Source of the DNA: Planctomycetota bacterium
Lineage (GTDB): Bacteria; Planctomycetota; Planctomycetia; Isosphaerales; Isosphaeraceae
NCBI GenBank assembly: GCA_021777845.1
Contig: JAJYDB010000015.1
Coordinates: 1 to 34,755, forward strand
Reading direction: 5' to 3'
DNA length: 34,755 nucleotides
The notes beneath the pieces are model-generated. The model did no database searches. It was not told the DNA's origin and saw only the letters and a list, made by a program, of their open reading frames with translations. The translations under genes were made by a program, and so were the position numbers. Positions 16,675 through 24,316 of the stretch are shown piece by piece (positions within the stretch are counted from its first letter, which is position 1; each line of letters begins with the position of its first letter).

Positions 16675-18813
16675 ATGAAGCGCCGTTCGGACAATCACAC
16701 TCACTCTAGGATTAAGGCAGAGCGAGGAAGTACGAAGCTCCAGTTGGAGTGTTTGGAGCCGCGCGTTAATCCAGGAGGCTTCGGCGGCGTGGGTTCGATT
16801 GGCGCGGGAGCGGGGCAGTGGTCGGCTCAGTTGAAAGTGATGTTTCACAATGCGACGCCGGCACAGGTGCAGACGGCGGTGGCGGCGATTCACGGGACGG
16901 TCGCGGCGTCCGGTCCTCGGGGCGGGTCGTTGATCAACGTGCCGGCGGGGGTTAATCCAAACGCGGCGCTGGCTTTTCTTGGGAGCGAACCGTTCGTGAC
17001 GTACGCGGCCTTGACGCGGCTTAATCCGCACCCGAACGCGTCGGCGCCCGCGTTGCAGATTGGTGGAGGGGGCACGTCGTCGTTGGTTGGGGGGGCGCTT
17101 GCGGCGGGGACGTCGGTGAGCGCGTTGACGAGCGCTCCGCCTGTGCTCGCGACCAACATCGGGGGTGCGGCGCCGATGGCCTCCGAAGGGGCGTTCGTAA
17201 ACGTCGCGATGACCCTCAATCCTTGGGGCACCTATCAGTATCCCTGGAAGACGGACCCGAGCCTGACCTTCAGCGCCGATGGATACCCCCTCGAAAACGC
17301 CTCCACGATGACCTATCTCTATGGTTATCCGAACGGGCAGTATCAATTCAGCTACACGGGGTCGGCGACGCTGACGGTGACCGGCGCCGGATCGTTGAAC
17401 GCCCCTCCGGTAACGGCGAACGGGGTCACGACGGGCTCGTTCACCGTGTTGATCACGCCCACGCACCCGCTCCTCGGGTTCAATGTCACGAATATTGATC
17501 CGAATAACCCGATGGACAACTTCAAGGTCGTCGATCCGCAGTACACGCTGAATTCCACGCAAGTCTACACGAGCGCCTTTCTGACGCGGCTGGCGCCGTT
17601 TTCGCTTCTGCGATTCAGCATCGGTTGGAACAACACCGCGAATAACGTCGGCCTCGTGAACTGGTCCGACCGCGTGCTGCCGACCGACTTTTTGCAGGAA
17701 GGACCCAACGGTCTTGCATACGAATATATCATCGGCCTTGCGAATCTCACTCACAAGGATATCTGGATTTCGATTCCGTACATGGCGAGTACCGAGTACG
17801 TGACGCAGATGGCTCAGTTTTTTGCCGCGAATCTGGATCCCGGCATCAATCTCTATCTCGAATACAGCAACGAGGTTTGGAACGGCGGCACGGGACCGCT
17901 CAACTACGTGAAGACGGCCGCTCTCGCGAATCCGAGCTTGATTCCGACCACGGATCAGACCGCGCTGGTGTTGCAAGAGGCGGCGTATCAGATCGTGACC
18001 GACGGAGAGATTTTCCGGAACGCGTTCGGCGCGTCGGCGTCGGTGGTAAAGCCGGTTTTGGCCGGATTCATTAGTGATCCGACGGCGTTCACGACCGCGT
18101 TGCAGTACGTGCAACAGACGTTCGGCCCGCCGTCGCAGTACCTGAGCGACATCTCGATCGCTCCCTACATTTTCATGAGCAACTCGCTCGACAATTCAAG
18201 CCTGACGATGGACATCCTGTTCGCGAGCTTGAATCAGAATCTGTCGATCCAGATGGCGGCGGCGGCGCAATCCGTGCAGATCGGCAACTCGTTCGGCTTG
18301 CCGACGGTTGCTTACGAGGGCGGTCAGTCGCTCTCGCCTTGGAATACTTACGGCGTCGTGACCAACTCTTGGCTCAAGTACACCGCGCAACGCGACCCGC
18401 GCATGTACACGCTGTATCAGAATCTGATCAAGGACTGGCAACTGATCGGCGGCGGGTTCCTTTCGTTCACGGCGCAGTATTTTTATAGTCGGAACTCGGG
18501 CTTTTGGGGCCTGCTCGACCAGGGATACATGTCCGGCCCCGAGGTCTCTCAGAAATGGGACGCGGTGCTGGCGACGGCAATGCCGATGGGCGACGCAGAC
18601 CTTGACGGCGTCGTCAACTATCACGATTTCCTCGTCTTTAAGACCTACTACAATTACCATTGGAAGAACACCGGCTGGGAAGAGGGGGATTTCGACAACG
18701 ACGGCACTATCGGACTCGACGACTTTAACCTCCTCGAAGCGCACCTGACCGGGCTGACGCCCGCGCAGCAGGCCGCGGTGACCTCCTTTGCGATCAGCAT
18801 CGGCGGGCACTGA
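16675..18813 (+). CDS. Exported clan GH-A-like glycosidase with C-terminal type I dockerin
   Basis: This 712-residue protein starts at ATG 16675, preceded by AGAGGA. It opens with a planctomycete-type LECLEPRVNPGG motif typical of exported proteins in that phylum. Residues about 40-105 resemble a subtilase-propeptide-like fold (FHNATPAQVQTAVAAI, then NPNAALAFLGSEPFVTYA). The body (about 155-620) looks like a TIM-barrel glycosidase: the YSNEVWN motif puts E400 at the Asn-Glu position of the acid/base on strand 4, and VAYEGGQ puts E548 at the nucleophile position on strand 7, with 148 residues between them, the clan GH-A pattern. The C-terminus has two dockerin Ca-binding repeats: GDADLDGVVNYHDF (639-652) and GDFDNDGTIGLDDF (671-684). 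It likely acts on an extracellular polysaccharide. I cannot name the GH family or substrate, and the GH reading is inferred from motifs. Confidence 0.75.
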   Translation: MKRRSDNHTHSRIKAERGSTKLQLECLEPRVNPGGFGGVGSIGAGAGQWSAQLKVMFHNATPAQVQTAVAAIHGTVAASGPRGGSLINVPAGVNPNAALAFLGSEPFVTYAALTRLNPHPNASAPALQIGGGGTSSLVGGALAAGTSVSALTSAPPVLATNIGGAAPMASEGAFVNVAMTLNPWGTYQYPWKTDPSLTFSADGYPLENASTMTYLYGYPNGQYQFSYTGSATLTVTGAGSLNAPPVTANGVTTGSFTVLITPTHPLLGFNVTNIDPNNPMDNFKVVDPQYTLNSTQVYTSAFLTRLAPFSLLRFSIGWNNTANNVGLVNWSDRVLPTDFLQEGPNGLAYEYIIGLANLTHKDIWISIPYMASTEYVTQMAQFFAANLDPGINLYLEYSNEVWNGGTGPLNYVKTAALANPSLIPTTDQTALVLQEAAYQIVTDGEIFRNAFGASASVVKPVLAGFISDPTAFTTALQYVQQTFGPPSQYLSDISIAPYIFMSNSLDNSSLTMDILFASLNQNLSIQMAAAAQSVQIGNSFGLPTVAYEGGQSLSPWNTYGVVTNSWLKYTAQRDPRMYTLYQNLIKDWQLIGGGFLSFTAQYFYSRNSGFWGLLDQGYMSGPEVSQKWDAVLATAMPMGDADLDGVVNYHDFLVFKTYYNYHWKNTGWEEGDFDNDGTIGLDDFNLLEAHLTGLTPAQQAAVTSFAISIGGH

Positions 18814-18831
18814 TTCGATCGAATCTCGAGA

Positions 18832-18875
18832 CGGTGGGCATGGAGGCCCGCCGGTTCGGGTCGCAATGACGACCC
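18832..18875 (+). terminator. Two tandem hairpins after the dockerin gene
   Basis: CGGTGGGC / GCCCGCCG (18832-18853, one G-U pair, 6-base loop) is followed by GGGTCG / CGACCC (18858-18875, perfect, 6-base loop). They start 19 bases after the stop. There is no T-run, so this is at best a weak or factor-dependent terminator or an RNA-stabilising structure. Confidence 0.3.
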
Positions 18876-18993
18876 GCGCGGCTTCCGGCAAGTTCGCTGT
18901 GGACTTCGATCAATTCAGCCGATGATTAAAGGAGTGTCGGGTGAGGTTCCGCGCACGGACCGGCGACGCCGGATCGCGCGGGTGCGACGGCTC

Positions 18994-19000
18994 AAGGAGG
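18994..19000 (+). promoter_or_regulatory. Perfect Shine-Dalgarno fixing the start at 19010
   Basis: AAGGAGG lies 9 bases before the ATG at 19010. It decides the start in favour of MKRGFRPRVEGCEPRELLSG and against in-frame candidates up to 69 bases further upstream, whose extra residues look random. Confidence 0.8.
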
Positions 19001-19009
19001 GGTGGCGCT

Positions 19010-19744
19010 ATGAAGCGCGGATTTCGACCGCGGGTGGAAGGCTGCGAGCCGCGCGAATTGCTTTCGGGCATCATCGCCGCAATGGCCGCCCGGCCTCGGA
19101 TCGTTCATACGCTCCAAAACCCGAACGTCTCGCCGACGTCGCAGTTCTTTCAGCCGAACTCGAACTCGCCGTATTATTTTCTCTCGCCGCTCGGGCAGCC
19201 GACCGCGTTGACGTTGAAACGGACGCAATTTCACGCGTTTTTCGTCGGGCCGTACAACCTCTATCCAGGCCGAACGAGCCAAGAAACCAGCCAGATTTAC
19301 ATTCGGGGCGCGGGCAGCTCCAATAACTTCCTCCACGGCGATATTCAAATCCACACCGTGGTCCAGCCGAACGCGGCCAACAACCCGCCGCCGCCGAACG
19401 GAGGGTCGCTCATCAACGACCCGGTCGTCGGCTCGTCGACGATGTACGACCGCAACAACAACAACAACGGTCAGCTTGGCTTCGCGCTCTATTCGCCGAC
19501 GACCGCGGCGATCGACAAATACGGCCGGCCGTCGACGCTCAACTGGCTCATCGACGTGAACACCAGCGCGGGTGTTTACGGCGAGGCCTCGGGGCAGGGG
19601 ACGCTCTCGATCCACTACGGCCCTCTCAAGCATTTGAAGGGGATGAAAGGGCCCGGAATCGGGCTGGCTTACGTCAAGATTACGGGCAATATCTTGCCCA
19701 CGAGCGTCGGCAGCCCGCTCGCGAACGCCTATATCAACCCATAA
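19010..19744 (+). CDS. Exported planctomycete-type protein of unknown function
   Basis: This 244-residue protein begins with FRPRVEGCEPRELLSG, the planctomycete N-terminal motif shared in style with the dockerin protein upstream, followed by a weakly hydrophobic IIAAMAA segment; export is likely. The rest is rich in Asn, Pro, Ser, Gly and Tyr, with a run of five Asn near 155 (RNNNNNG), a Pro/Asn-rich loop (NPPPPNGG), and alternating beta-strand-like stretches (QIYIRGAG, IQIHTVV, TLSIHYGPL, LAYVKITGNILP). It has no recognisable catalytic motif and I do not know the family. The conserved-looking YIRG and HGDIQIHT segments suggest a beta-sandwich surface protein. It follows the dockerin gene by about 200 bases on the same strand, but has its own strong ribosome-binding site. 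Confidence 0.72.
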   Translation: MKRGFRPRVEGCEPRELLSGIIAAMAARPRIVHTLQNPNVSPTSQFFQPNSNSPYYFLSPLGQPTALTLKRTQFHAFFVGPYNLYPGRTSQETSQIYIRGAGSSNNFLHGDIQIHTVVQPNAANNPPPPNGGSLINDPVVGSSTMYDRNNNNNGQLGFALYSPTTAAIDKYGRPSTLNWLIDVNTSAGVYGEASGQGTLSIHYGPLKHLKGMKGPGIGLAYVKITGNILPTSVGSPLANAYINP

Positions 19745-19761
19745 CGCGGCGGGATCGGTGC

Positions 19762-19790
19762 AAGGGGTCGAAGCAAGTCTTCGGCCCCTT
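19762..19790. terminator. Strong hairpin between convergent genes
   Basis: The 12-base arms 19762-19773 and 19779-19790 (AAGGGGTCGAAG / CTTCGGCCCCTT) pair completely with a single G-U and a 5-base loop. The hairpin sits in the 69-base gap between the convergent 19010-19744 gene and rhaB, so it could stop transcription from both sides. There is no T-run on either strand, so termination efficiency is uncertain. Confidence 0.55.
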
Positions 19791-19813
19791 GGGGTCGCCG
19801 GCGTCGGTCGCCC

Positions 19814-21316
19814 TCATGTTGCGGCGATCGACGCGAAGCGAGCGGCGGCTTCGTCCCAGGCGGCGGTGTCGCGAGGCTCGTGGACGACGGTTGGAAACGA
19901 GCGCGCGACGATCCGTCGAGCGTCGGCGAGCGAGTTGATTTGGCCGCGAGCCATCGCCTGCATCAGGACGTTGCCCGCGGCGGTGGCCTCGATCGGTCCG
20001 GCGATCACCGGCCGGCCGGTCGCGTTCGCGGCAAACTGACAGAGCAGGGCGTTCCGCGTGCCGCCTCCGACGACGTGGATCACGCGTATCGGGCCGCCGA
20101 TCATCCGTTCGAGCCGCTCGATCGTCCATCGATATTTGAGCGCGAGGCTTTCAAGCGCGCAGCGAATGAAGCCGCCTTCGTCGCTCGGAGCGGCTTGTCC
20201 CGTCCGCGCGCAGAACGCCGCGAGTCGAGCGGGCATGTCGCCGGGCGGCAAAAACGAAGGGTCGTCGGGGTCGACGAGGCTCACGAACGGACGCGCGGCG
20301 CCGGCGTTTGCGATCAACTCGTCATAACTCCACTCCACTCCGTTGCGCGCCCAGTGTCGTCGGCATTCCTGCACCAACCAGAGTCCCATGATGTTCTTCA
20401 AGAGCCGCGTCGTGCCCGCAACGCCCCCCTCGTTCGTTACGTTGTCGCGCAGGCCCTCGGCGGTGATCACCGGGGCCGCGACCTCGACCCCGAGCAACGA
20501 CCACGTTCCCGAGCTGATGTAGCACCAGTCGGGCGGCGCGCCGGGCCGCGACGGCCGGTCCGCGGGGACGGCGGCGACGGCGCTGGCGGTGTCGTGCGTC
20601 GCGGGCGCGATCACCGTCAGGTTCTGGACGCCCAACTCATCGGCGACCGACTTTCGCAACGGCCCGAGCACGGTCCCCGGGTCGATCAATTCGGGCAAGA
20701 TCGCGCGCGGCAGCCCGAGACCCGCGCACAAGGGGTCCGACCACGCGCGCAGTCGGGGGTCGTACAACTGCGTCGTCGAGGCGTCGGTGCGCTCACCCGC
20801 GCGTCGGCCGGTCAGCAGCCAGCCAAACAGGTCGGGCATCATCAACAACGTCTCGGCGACGTCGAGCAGCGGCGAACGCGCACGCACCATCGAATACAGT
20901 TGCGCAAGCGTATTGATCGGCAGAAACTGCGACCCCGTCAGCTCGTAGATCCGTTCGCGCGGCATGACTTCGCAGACGGCCTTCAGCATTCCGTCGGTGC
21001 GCGCATCGCGATAATGGACCGGGTTGCCGAGCAGCACGTCGCCCCGGCCGACCAGTCCAAAGTCGACGCCCCAGGTATCGACCGCGACGCCGTCGAGCGC
21101 GTGCGTACCCCCGGCGGAGGCCTTGCGCAACGCGGTCTTCATCTCCTCGAAGAGCCGCGGGAGATCCCAGTGCAAGGTGTCCAGCATCCGCACCGGCCCG
21201 TTCGGAAACCGATGCACTTCTTCGAGCGAAAGCCGCTCGCCGTCAAAGTGCCCGACCAAACCGCGGCCGCTCTCGGCCCCCAAGTCGAGCGCCAGATAAT
21301 CAATCGTCTTCGGCAT
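19814..21316 (-). CDS. rhaB: Rhamnulokinase (FGGY carbohydrate kinase)
   Basis: The enzyme phosphorylates L-rhamnulose to L-rhamnulose-1-phosphate with ATP in the cytoplasm, the second step of rhamnose catabolism. The N-terminal phosphate-binding motif is LALDLGAESGRG (8-19); GVAVDTWGVDFGLV (77-90) and HYRDARTDGM (101-110) are typical of RhaB and set it apart from xylulokinase or glycerol kinase. HDTASAV carries the catalytic-base Asp at 242. YISSGTWSLLGVE (267-279) and VIHVVGGGTRNALLCQFAAN follow in the C-terminal domain. Length (500) matches the family (about 490). GGGAG stands 9 bases before the ATG. No other rhamnose genes are visible nearby, so its pathway partners lie elsewhere; degradation of rhamnose-bearing polysaccharides or fucose metabolism through the same promiscuous kinase would fit a planctomycete. 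A promoter is visible at 21373-21401. Confidence 0.92.
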   Translation of the reverse strand: MPKTIDYLALDLGAESGRGLVGHFDGERLSLEEVHRFPNGPVRMLDTLHWDLPRLFEEMKTALRKASAGGTHALDGVAVDTWGVDFGLVGRGDVLLGNPVHYRDARTDGMLKAVCEVMPRERIYELTGSQFLPINTLAQLYSMVRARSPLLDVAETLLMMPDLFGWLLTGRRAGERTDASTTQLYDPRLRAWSDPLCAGLGLPRAILPELIDPGTVLGPLRKSVADELGVQNLTVIAPATHDTASAVAAVPADRPSRPGAPPDWCYISSGTWSLLGVEVAAPVITAEGLRDNVTNEGGVAGTTRLLKNIMGLWLVQECRRHWARNGVEWSYDELIANAGAARPFVSLVDPDDPSFLPPGDMPARLAAFCARTGQAAPSDEGGFIRCALESLALKYRWTIERLERMIGGPIRVIHVVGGGTRNALLCQFAANATGRPVIAGPIEATAAGNVLMQAMARGQINSLADARRIVARSFPTVVHEPRDTAAWDEAAARFASIAAT

Positions 21317-21345
21317 GCCCGCGAACTCCCGCGCACGTTAATCGA

Positions 21346-21388
21346 CTCGCGGTTTTCCGACCCCGGCGGGTTATGATACGACCGCGAG
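21346..21388 (-). promoter_or_regulatory. Inverted repeat around the rhaB promoter, possible operator
   Basis: CTCGCGGT (21346-21353) and ACCGCGAG (21381-21388) form a perfect 8-bp inverted repeat with a 27-base centre. One arm lies in the -35/-10 spacer of the predicted rhaB promoter, the other just downstream of the expected transcription start. Such placement would suit a repressor bridging the two arms. No regulator gene is nearby. Confidence 0.38.
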
Positions 21389-21401
21389 CCAACCTGGACA
21401 A
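21373..21401 (-). promoter_or_regulatory. Sigma70-type promoter of rhaB
   Basis: On the - strand, TTGTCC (21401-21396) and TATCAT (21378-21373) are separated by exactly 17 bases. TATCAT matches five of six -10 consensus bases, TTGTCC four of six -35 bases. The predicted start near 21366 gives a leader of about 50 bases. Confidence 0.55.
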
Positions 21402-21470
21402 GCGCGACGCCGTGCACGACGTCGCGAACCGCCGACCCGATCGGCGCGCAACCTGGGTCGCGGACCAACC

Positions 21471-24119
21471 TCAATCGGTCTGGTCGACCTCGCCTTCGCC
21501 CCGCTCGTCAAGTTCCGGCTGTTCGACCTCGGTTTCGCTTCGAGGCGGCGGGCCGTCGCCCTCGATCGCCTCGGCGTCCGGCACGTCCTCAAGGTTCGCC
21601 GAGAGCTCTTCCTCGGGCAGCTTCGCCAAACTGCCGACGGCGTCGCCTTCGTCGAGTCGAATGAGCCGGACGCCCTGCGTGTTCCGACCGATCATATTGA
21701 TGTCCGCGACGCGCGTACGAATAATGATGCCGCGCGTGGTGGTGATCATCACCTCGTCGGCGTCGACCGCCTTTGAGATCGCAACCACGGGCCCGTTGCG
21801 GTCGCTCGTCTTGATGTCGATCAACCCCTTGCCGCCGCGGCGCTGCACGCGATACTCGGTCAAAACCGTGCGCTTGCCGTAGCCGTGCACGCAGACGGTG
21901 AGCAAGCTCGCGGGGTCGTCGACGCCGTTCGCGACAACCATGCCGACAACCTCGTCGTCGCCCTCGAGGTCGATCCCCTTCACCCCGTAAGCCGGCCGAC
22001 CCATCGAACGCACGTCGGATTCGTCAAAACGGATCGACATGCCGTCGCGCGTCGACAACACAACCTGGTCGCCCGCCTTCGTGCGCGCCACGCCGATCAA
22101 CTGATCCCCCTCGTCGAGCCCGAGCGCGATGATTCCTCGGCCCAGAGGCCGCTTGAACGCCGTCAACTCGGTCTTCTTCACCGTCCCCCGCCGCGTCACC
22201 ATCAACAGGCACTCGTCCTCGGAAAACTGCCGGACAGGGATCATCCCCGTGATCTTCTCGCCTTCGCCGAGCTGCAGCAGATTCACGATCGCGCGTCCGC
22301 CCGAGGTGCGCGTCGCCAGCGGCGTGTCGTAGACCTTCAGCCAGTAGACCTTGCCGCGATCGGTGAAAAAGAGAATATAGTCGTGCGTGAGCGCAACGAA
22401 CATATGCTCAAGGAAGTCGCCCTCGCGCGTGTTCGTCGCCGCGATGCCGCGTCCGCCGCGGTTCTGGGCGCGGTACGTGCTCGGCGGCAGCCGCTTGATG
22501 TAACCGTCGTGAGTGACGGTCACGACCATGTATTCCTCGCGAATCAACGCTTCCTTGTCGAAGTCGCCGATCTCCTCGGGGTCGATGCGGCTGCGGCGCG
22601 GATTCGCGTATTTCTCCTTGAGCTCAAGCAGGTCGGCGCGGATCAGGTTAAAGACCTCGGCCTTGTCGGCGAGAATATGCTCGTAACGAGCGATGTCTTC
22701 CTTGAGCGCGACGTATTCGGCGGCGAGCTTGTCGGCCTCGAGCCCGGTGAGCTGTTGCAGGCGCATCGCGAGGATGGCGTCGGCCTGCATGCGAGTCAAA
22801 CCGCCGGTCGCCTTCGCGTCGGGGTTGTCGAGCGCGCGGCGAAGGATTTCGGGCGAAACCTCGAGGCCCATGAGCCGCGTCCGCGCCTCGGCGGGATTCG
22901 CCGACGAGCGGATGACGCGAATAATCTCGTCGATGTACGCCAGCGCAATCAGCAAGCCCTCGACGATGTGAGCCCGCGCCCGCGCTTGGCGGAGTTGGAA
23001 CATCGTCCTGCGGCGGATGACGTTGACGCGATGCTCGACGTAAAGCCGCAGAAAATCCTTCAGAGGCAAGGTGCGCGGCCGGCCGTCGACAAGCGCAAGC
23101 ATGATAATGCTGAACGAATCTTGAAGCGGCGAGAACTCATACATCTGGTTCAGGACGACGTTTGGATCTTCGCCCTTCTTGACCTTCACGACGATCCGCA
23201 CCGGCTGCTTGCGATCGCTTTCATCAACGATGTCGGTGACGCCCGTGACGCGCCCGCCGTTGACCAGCTCGGCGAGCTTCTTGAGCAAGGGCTCTTTCGT
23301 AAGTTGGTACGGAATCTCGGTGAAGACGATTTGCGACCGGCCGTCCTTCAGTTCCTCGATGGCGTATTTCGCCCGCAGGACGACTCGTCCGCGGCCGGTT
23401 TCGTAAGCCTGCCGCGCGCCGAAGCGTCCGCAGATCGTCGCCCCGGTCGGAAAGTCGGGGGCGGGGATGATCTCGACAAGTTCGTCGATCGTGATGTCGG
23501 GATTGTCGATGTAGGCGGCGAGCGCGTCGCAGACTTCGCCGAGGTTGTGCGGCGGAATCGACGTCGCCATGCCGACCGCGATGCCCCCCGAGCCGTTCAC
23601 GAGCAGGTTGGGGAACTTGCCCGGCAGCACGCGCGGTTCTTGATGCTTCTCGTCGTAGCTCGGCTGGAAGTCGACCGTATCGAGCTTGATATCCTCGAGC
23701 ATCTCCGCCGCGAGCGGCGCGAGCTTGGCCTCGGTATACCGCATCGCCGCGGGAGGAAGCCCGTGAATCGACCCGAAATTGCCTTGCGGCGTAATCAGCG
23801 GGTGGCGCATGTTCCACCACTGCCCCATGCGCGCAAGCGTCGGATAAATCGAATTGTCGCCGTGCGGGTGATAGCGCTTCATCGTCTCGCCGACGATCCC
23901 CGCGCATTTGCTCGTCGATCCGCCCGGAGTCAGCCCCAGGTCGAGCATGGCCGTTAAAATGCGACGTTGAGAAGGCTTAAGCCCGTCGCGCACGTCCGGC
24001 AACGCGCGACTGACGATGACCGACATCGCATACGTCAGGTAACTCTCTTTGAGTTCCTCTTCGATATTGAGCGGAAGGGGTCGCAACCCCCCTCCGGCGG
24101 GCGGAACAGCGGTGCTCAC
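21471..24119 (-). CDS. gyrA: DNA gyrase subunit A
   Basis: GyrA is the DNA-breaking and wrapping subunit of gyrase (A2B2), which introduces negative supercoils. Residues 18-500 are the breakage-reunion domain with the catalytic tyrosine Y128 (AMRYTE), followed by a six-blade C-terminal propeller from about 525. The first-blade GyrA-box is a relaxed QNRGGRG (552-558), while a full QRRGGKG occurs in a later blade (759-765). The last 45 residues are an acidic tail. In the quinolone region the sequence [12 protein letters not shown] places Asn at the position of E. coli Ser83 and Pro at that of Asp87. Start is a GTG at 24119 with AAGGAG 10 bases upstream. Length (882) is normal. GyrA is preferred over ParC because of the box motifs and the full propeller. 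No gyrB or second subunit is in the window. Confidence 0.95.
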   Translation of the reverse strand: MSTAVPPAGGGLRPLPLNIEEELKESYLTYAMSVIVSRALPDVRDGLKPSQRRILTAMLDLGLTPGGSTSKCAGIVGETMKRYHPHGDNSIYPTLARMGQWWNMRHPLITPQGNFGSIHGLPPAAMRYTEAKLAPLAAEMLEDIKLDTVDFQPSYDEKHQEPRVLPGKFPNLLVNGSGGIAVGMATSIPPHNLGEVCDALAAYIDNPDITIDELVEIIPAPDFPTGATICGRFGARQAYETGRGRVVLRAKYAIEELKDGRSQIVFTEIPYQLTKEPLLKKLAELVNGGRVTGVTDIVDESDRKQPVRIVVKVKKGEDPNVVLNQMYEFSPLQDSFSIIMLALVDGRPRTLPLKDFLRLYVEHRVNVIRRRTMFQLRQARARAHIVEGLLIALAYIDEIIRVIRSSANPAEARTRLMGLEVSPEILRRALDNPDAKATGGLTRMQADAILAMRLQQLTGLEADKLAAEYVALKEDIARYEHILADKAEVFNLIRADLLELKEKYANPRRSRIDPEEIGDFDKEALIREEYMVVTVTHDGYIKRLPPSTYRAQNRGGRGIAATNTREGDFLEHMFVALTHDYILFFTDRGKVYWLKVYDTPLATRTSGGRAIVNLLQLGEGEKITGMIPVRQFSEDECLLMVTRRGTVKKTELTAFKRPLGRGIIALGLDEGDQLIGVARTKAGDQVVLSTRDGMSIRFDESDVRSMGRPAYGVKGIDLEGDDEVVGMVVANGVDDPASLLTVCVHGYGKRTVLTEYRVQRRGGKGLIDIKTSDRNGPVVAISKAVDADEVMITTTRGIIIRTRVADINMIGRNTQGVRLIRLDEGDAVGSLAKLPEEELSANLEDVPDAEAIEGDGPPPRSETEVEQPELDERGEGEVDQTD

Positions 24120-24220
24120 TCTCGAAACGCTCCTTCGCGACTGATCAATCCGAATACGATCCGCCCGAGCCGGCCGACGACCCGTCGGGCCATCCGGATC
24201 GCTGGGTAACGAGATCGGAA

Positions 24221-24250
24221 ATTCTACCCGATTCGAGCCGCGCGCGACAA
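24221..24250 (-). promoter_or_regulatory. Sigma70-type promoter of gyrA
   Basis: On the - strand, TTGTCG (24250-24245) and TAGAAT (24226-24221) are separated by 18 bases. TAGAAT matches five of six -10 consensus bases. The predicted leader is about 95 bases and contains a GC-rich hairpin (CCGACG / CGTCGG near 24171-24188). Confidence 0.55.
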
Positions 24251-24316
24251 CCGCGACGCATCCCTTTCGCGACCTAAGTTGATTTCGAGCAAACCGTTTG
24301 CGTTGGAAGCGGCGAG

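Noticed and set aside
19880-21376. 498-codon open frame antisense to rhaB
   Set aside because: Fully covered by rhaB with all its kinase motifs; the antisense product looks random.
21885-23957. 690-codon open frame antisense to gyrA
   Set aside because: It lies entirely within gyrA, has no recognisable domain, and its Arg/Asp/His-rich composition is the usual mirror image of a high-GC gene.
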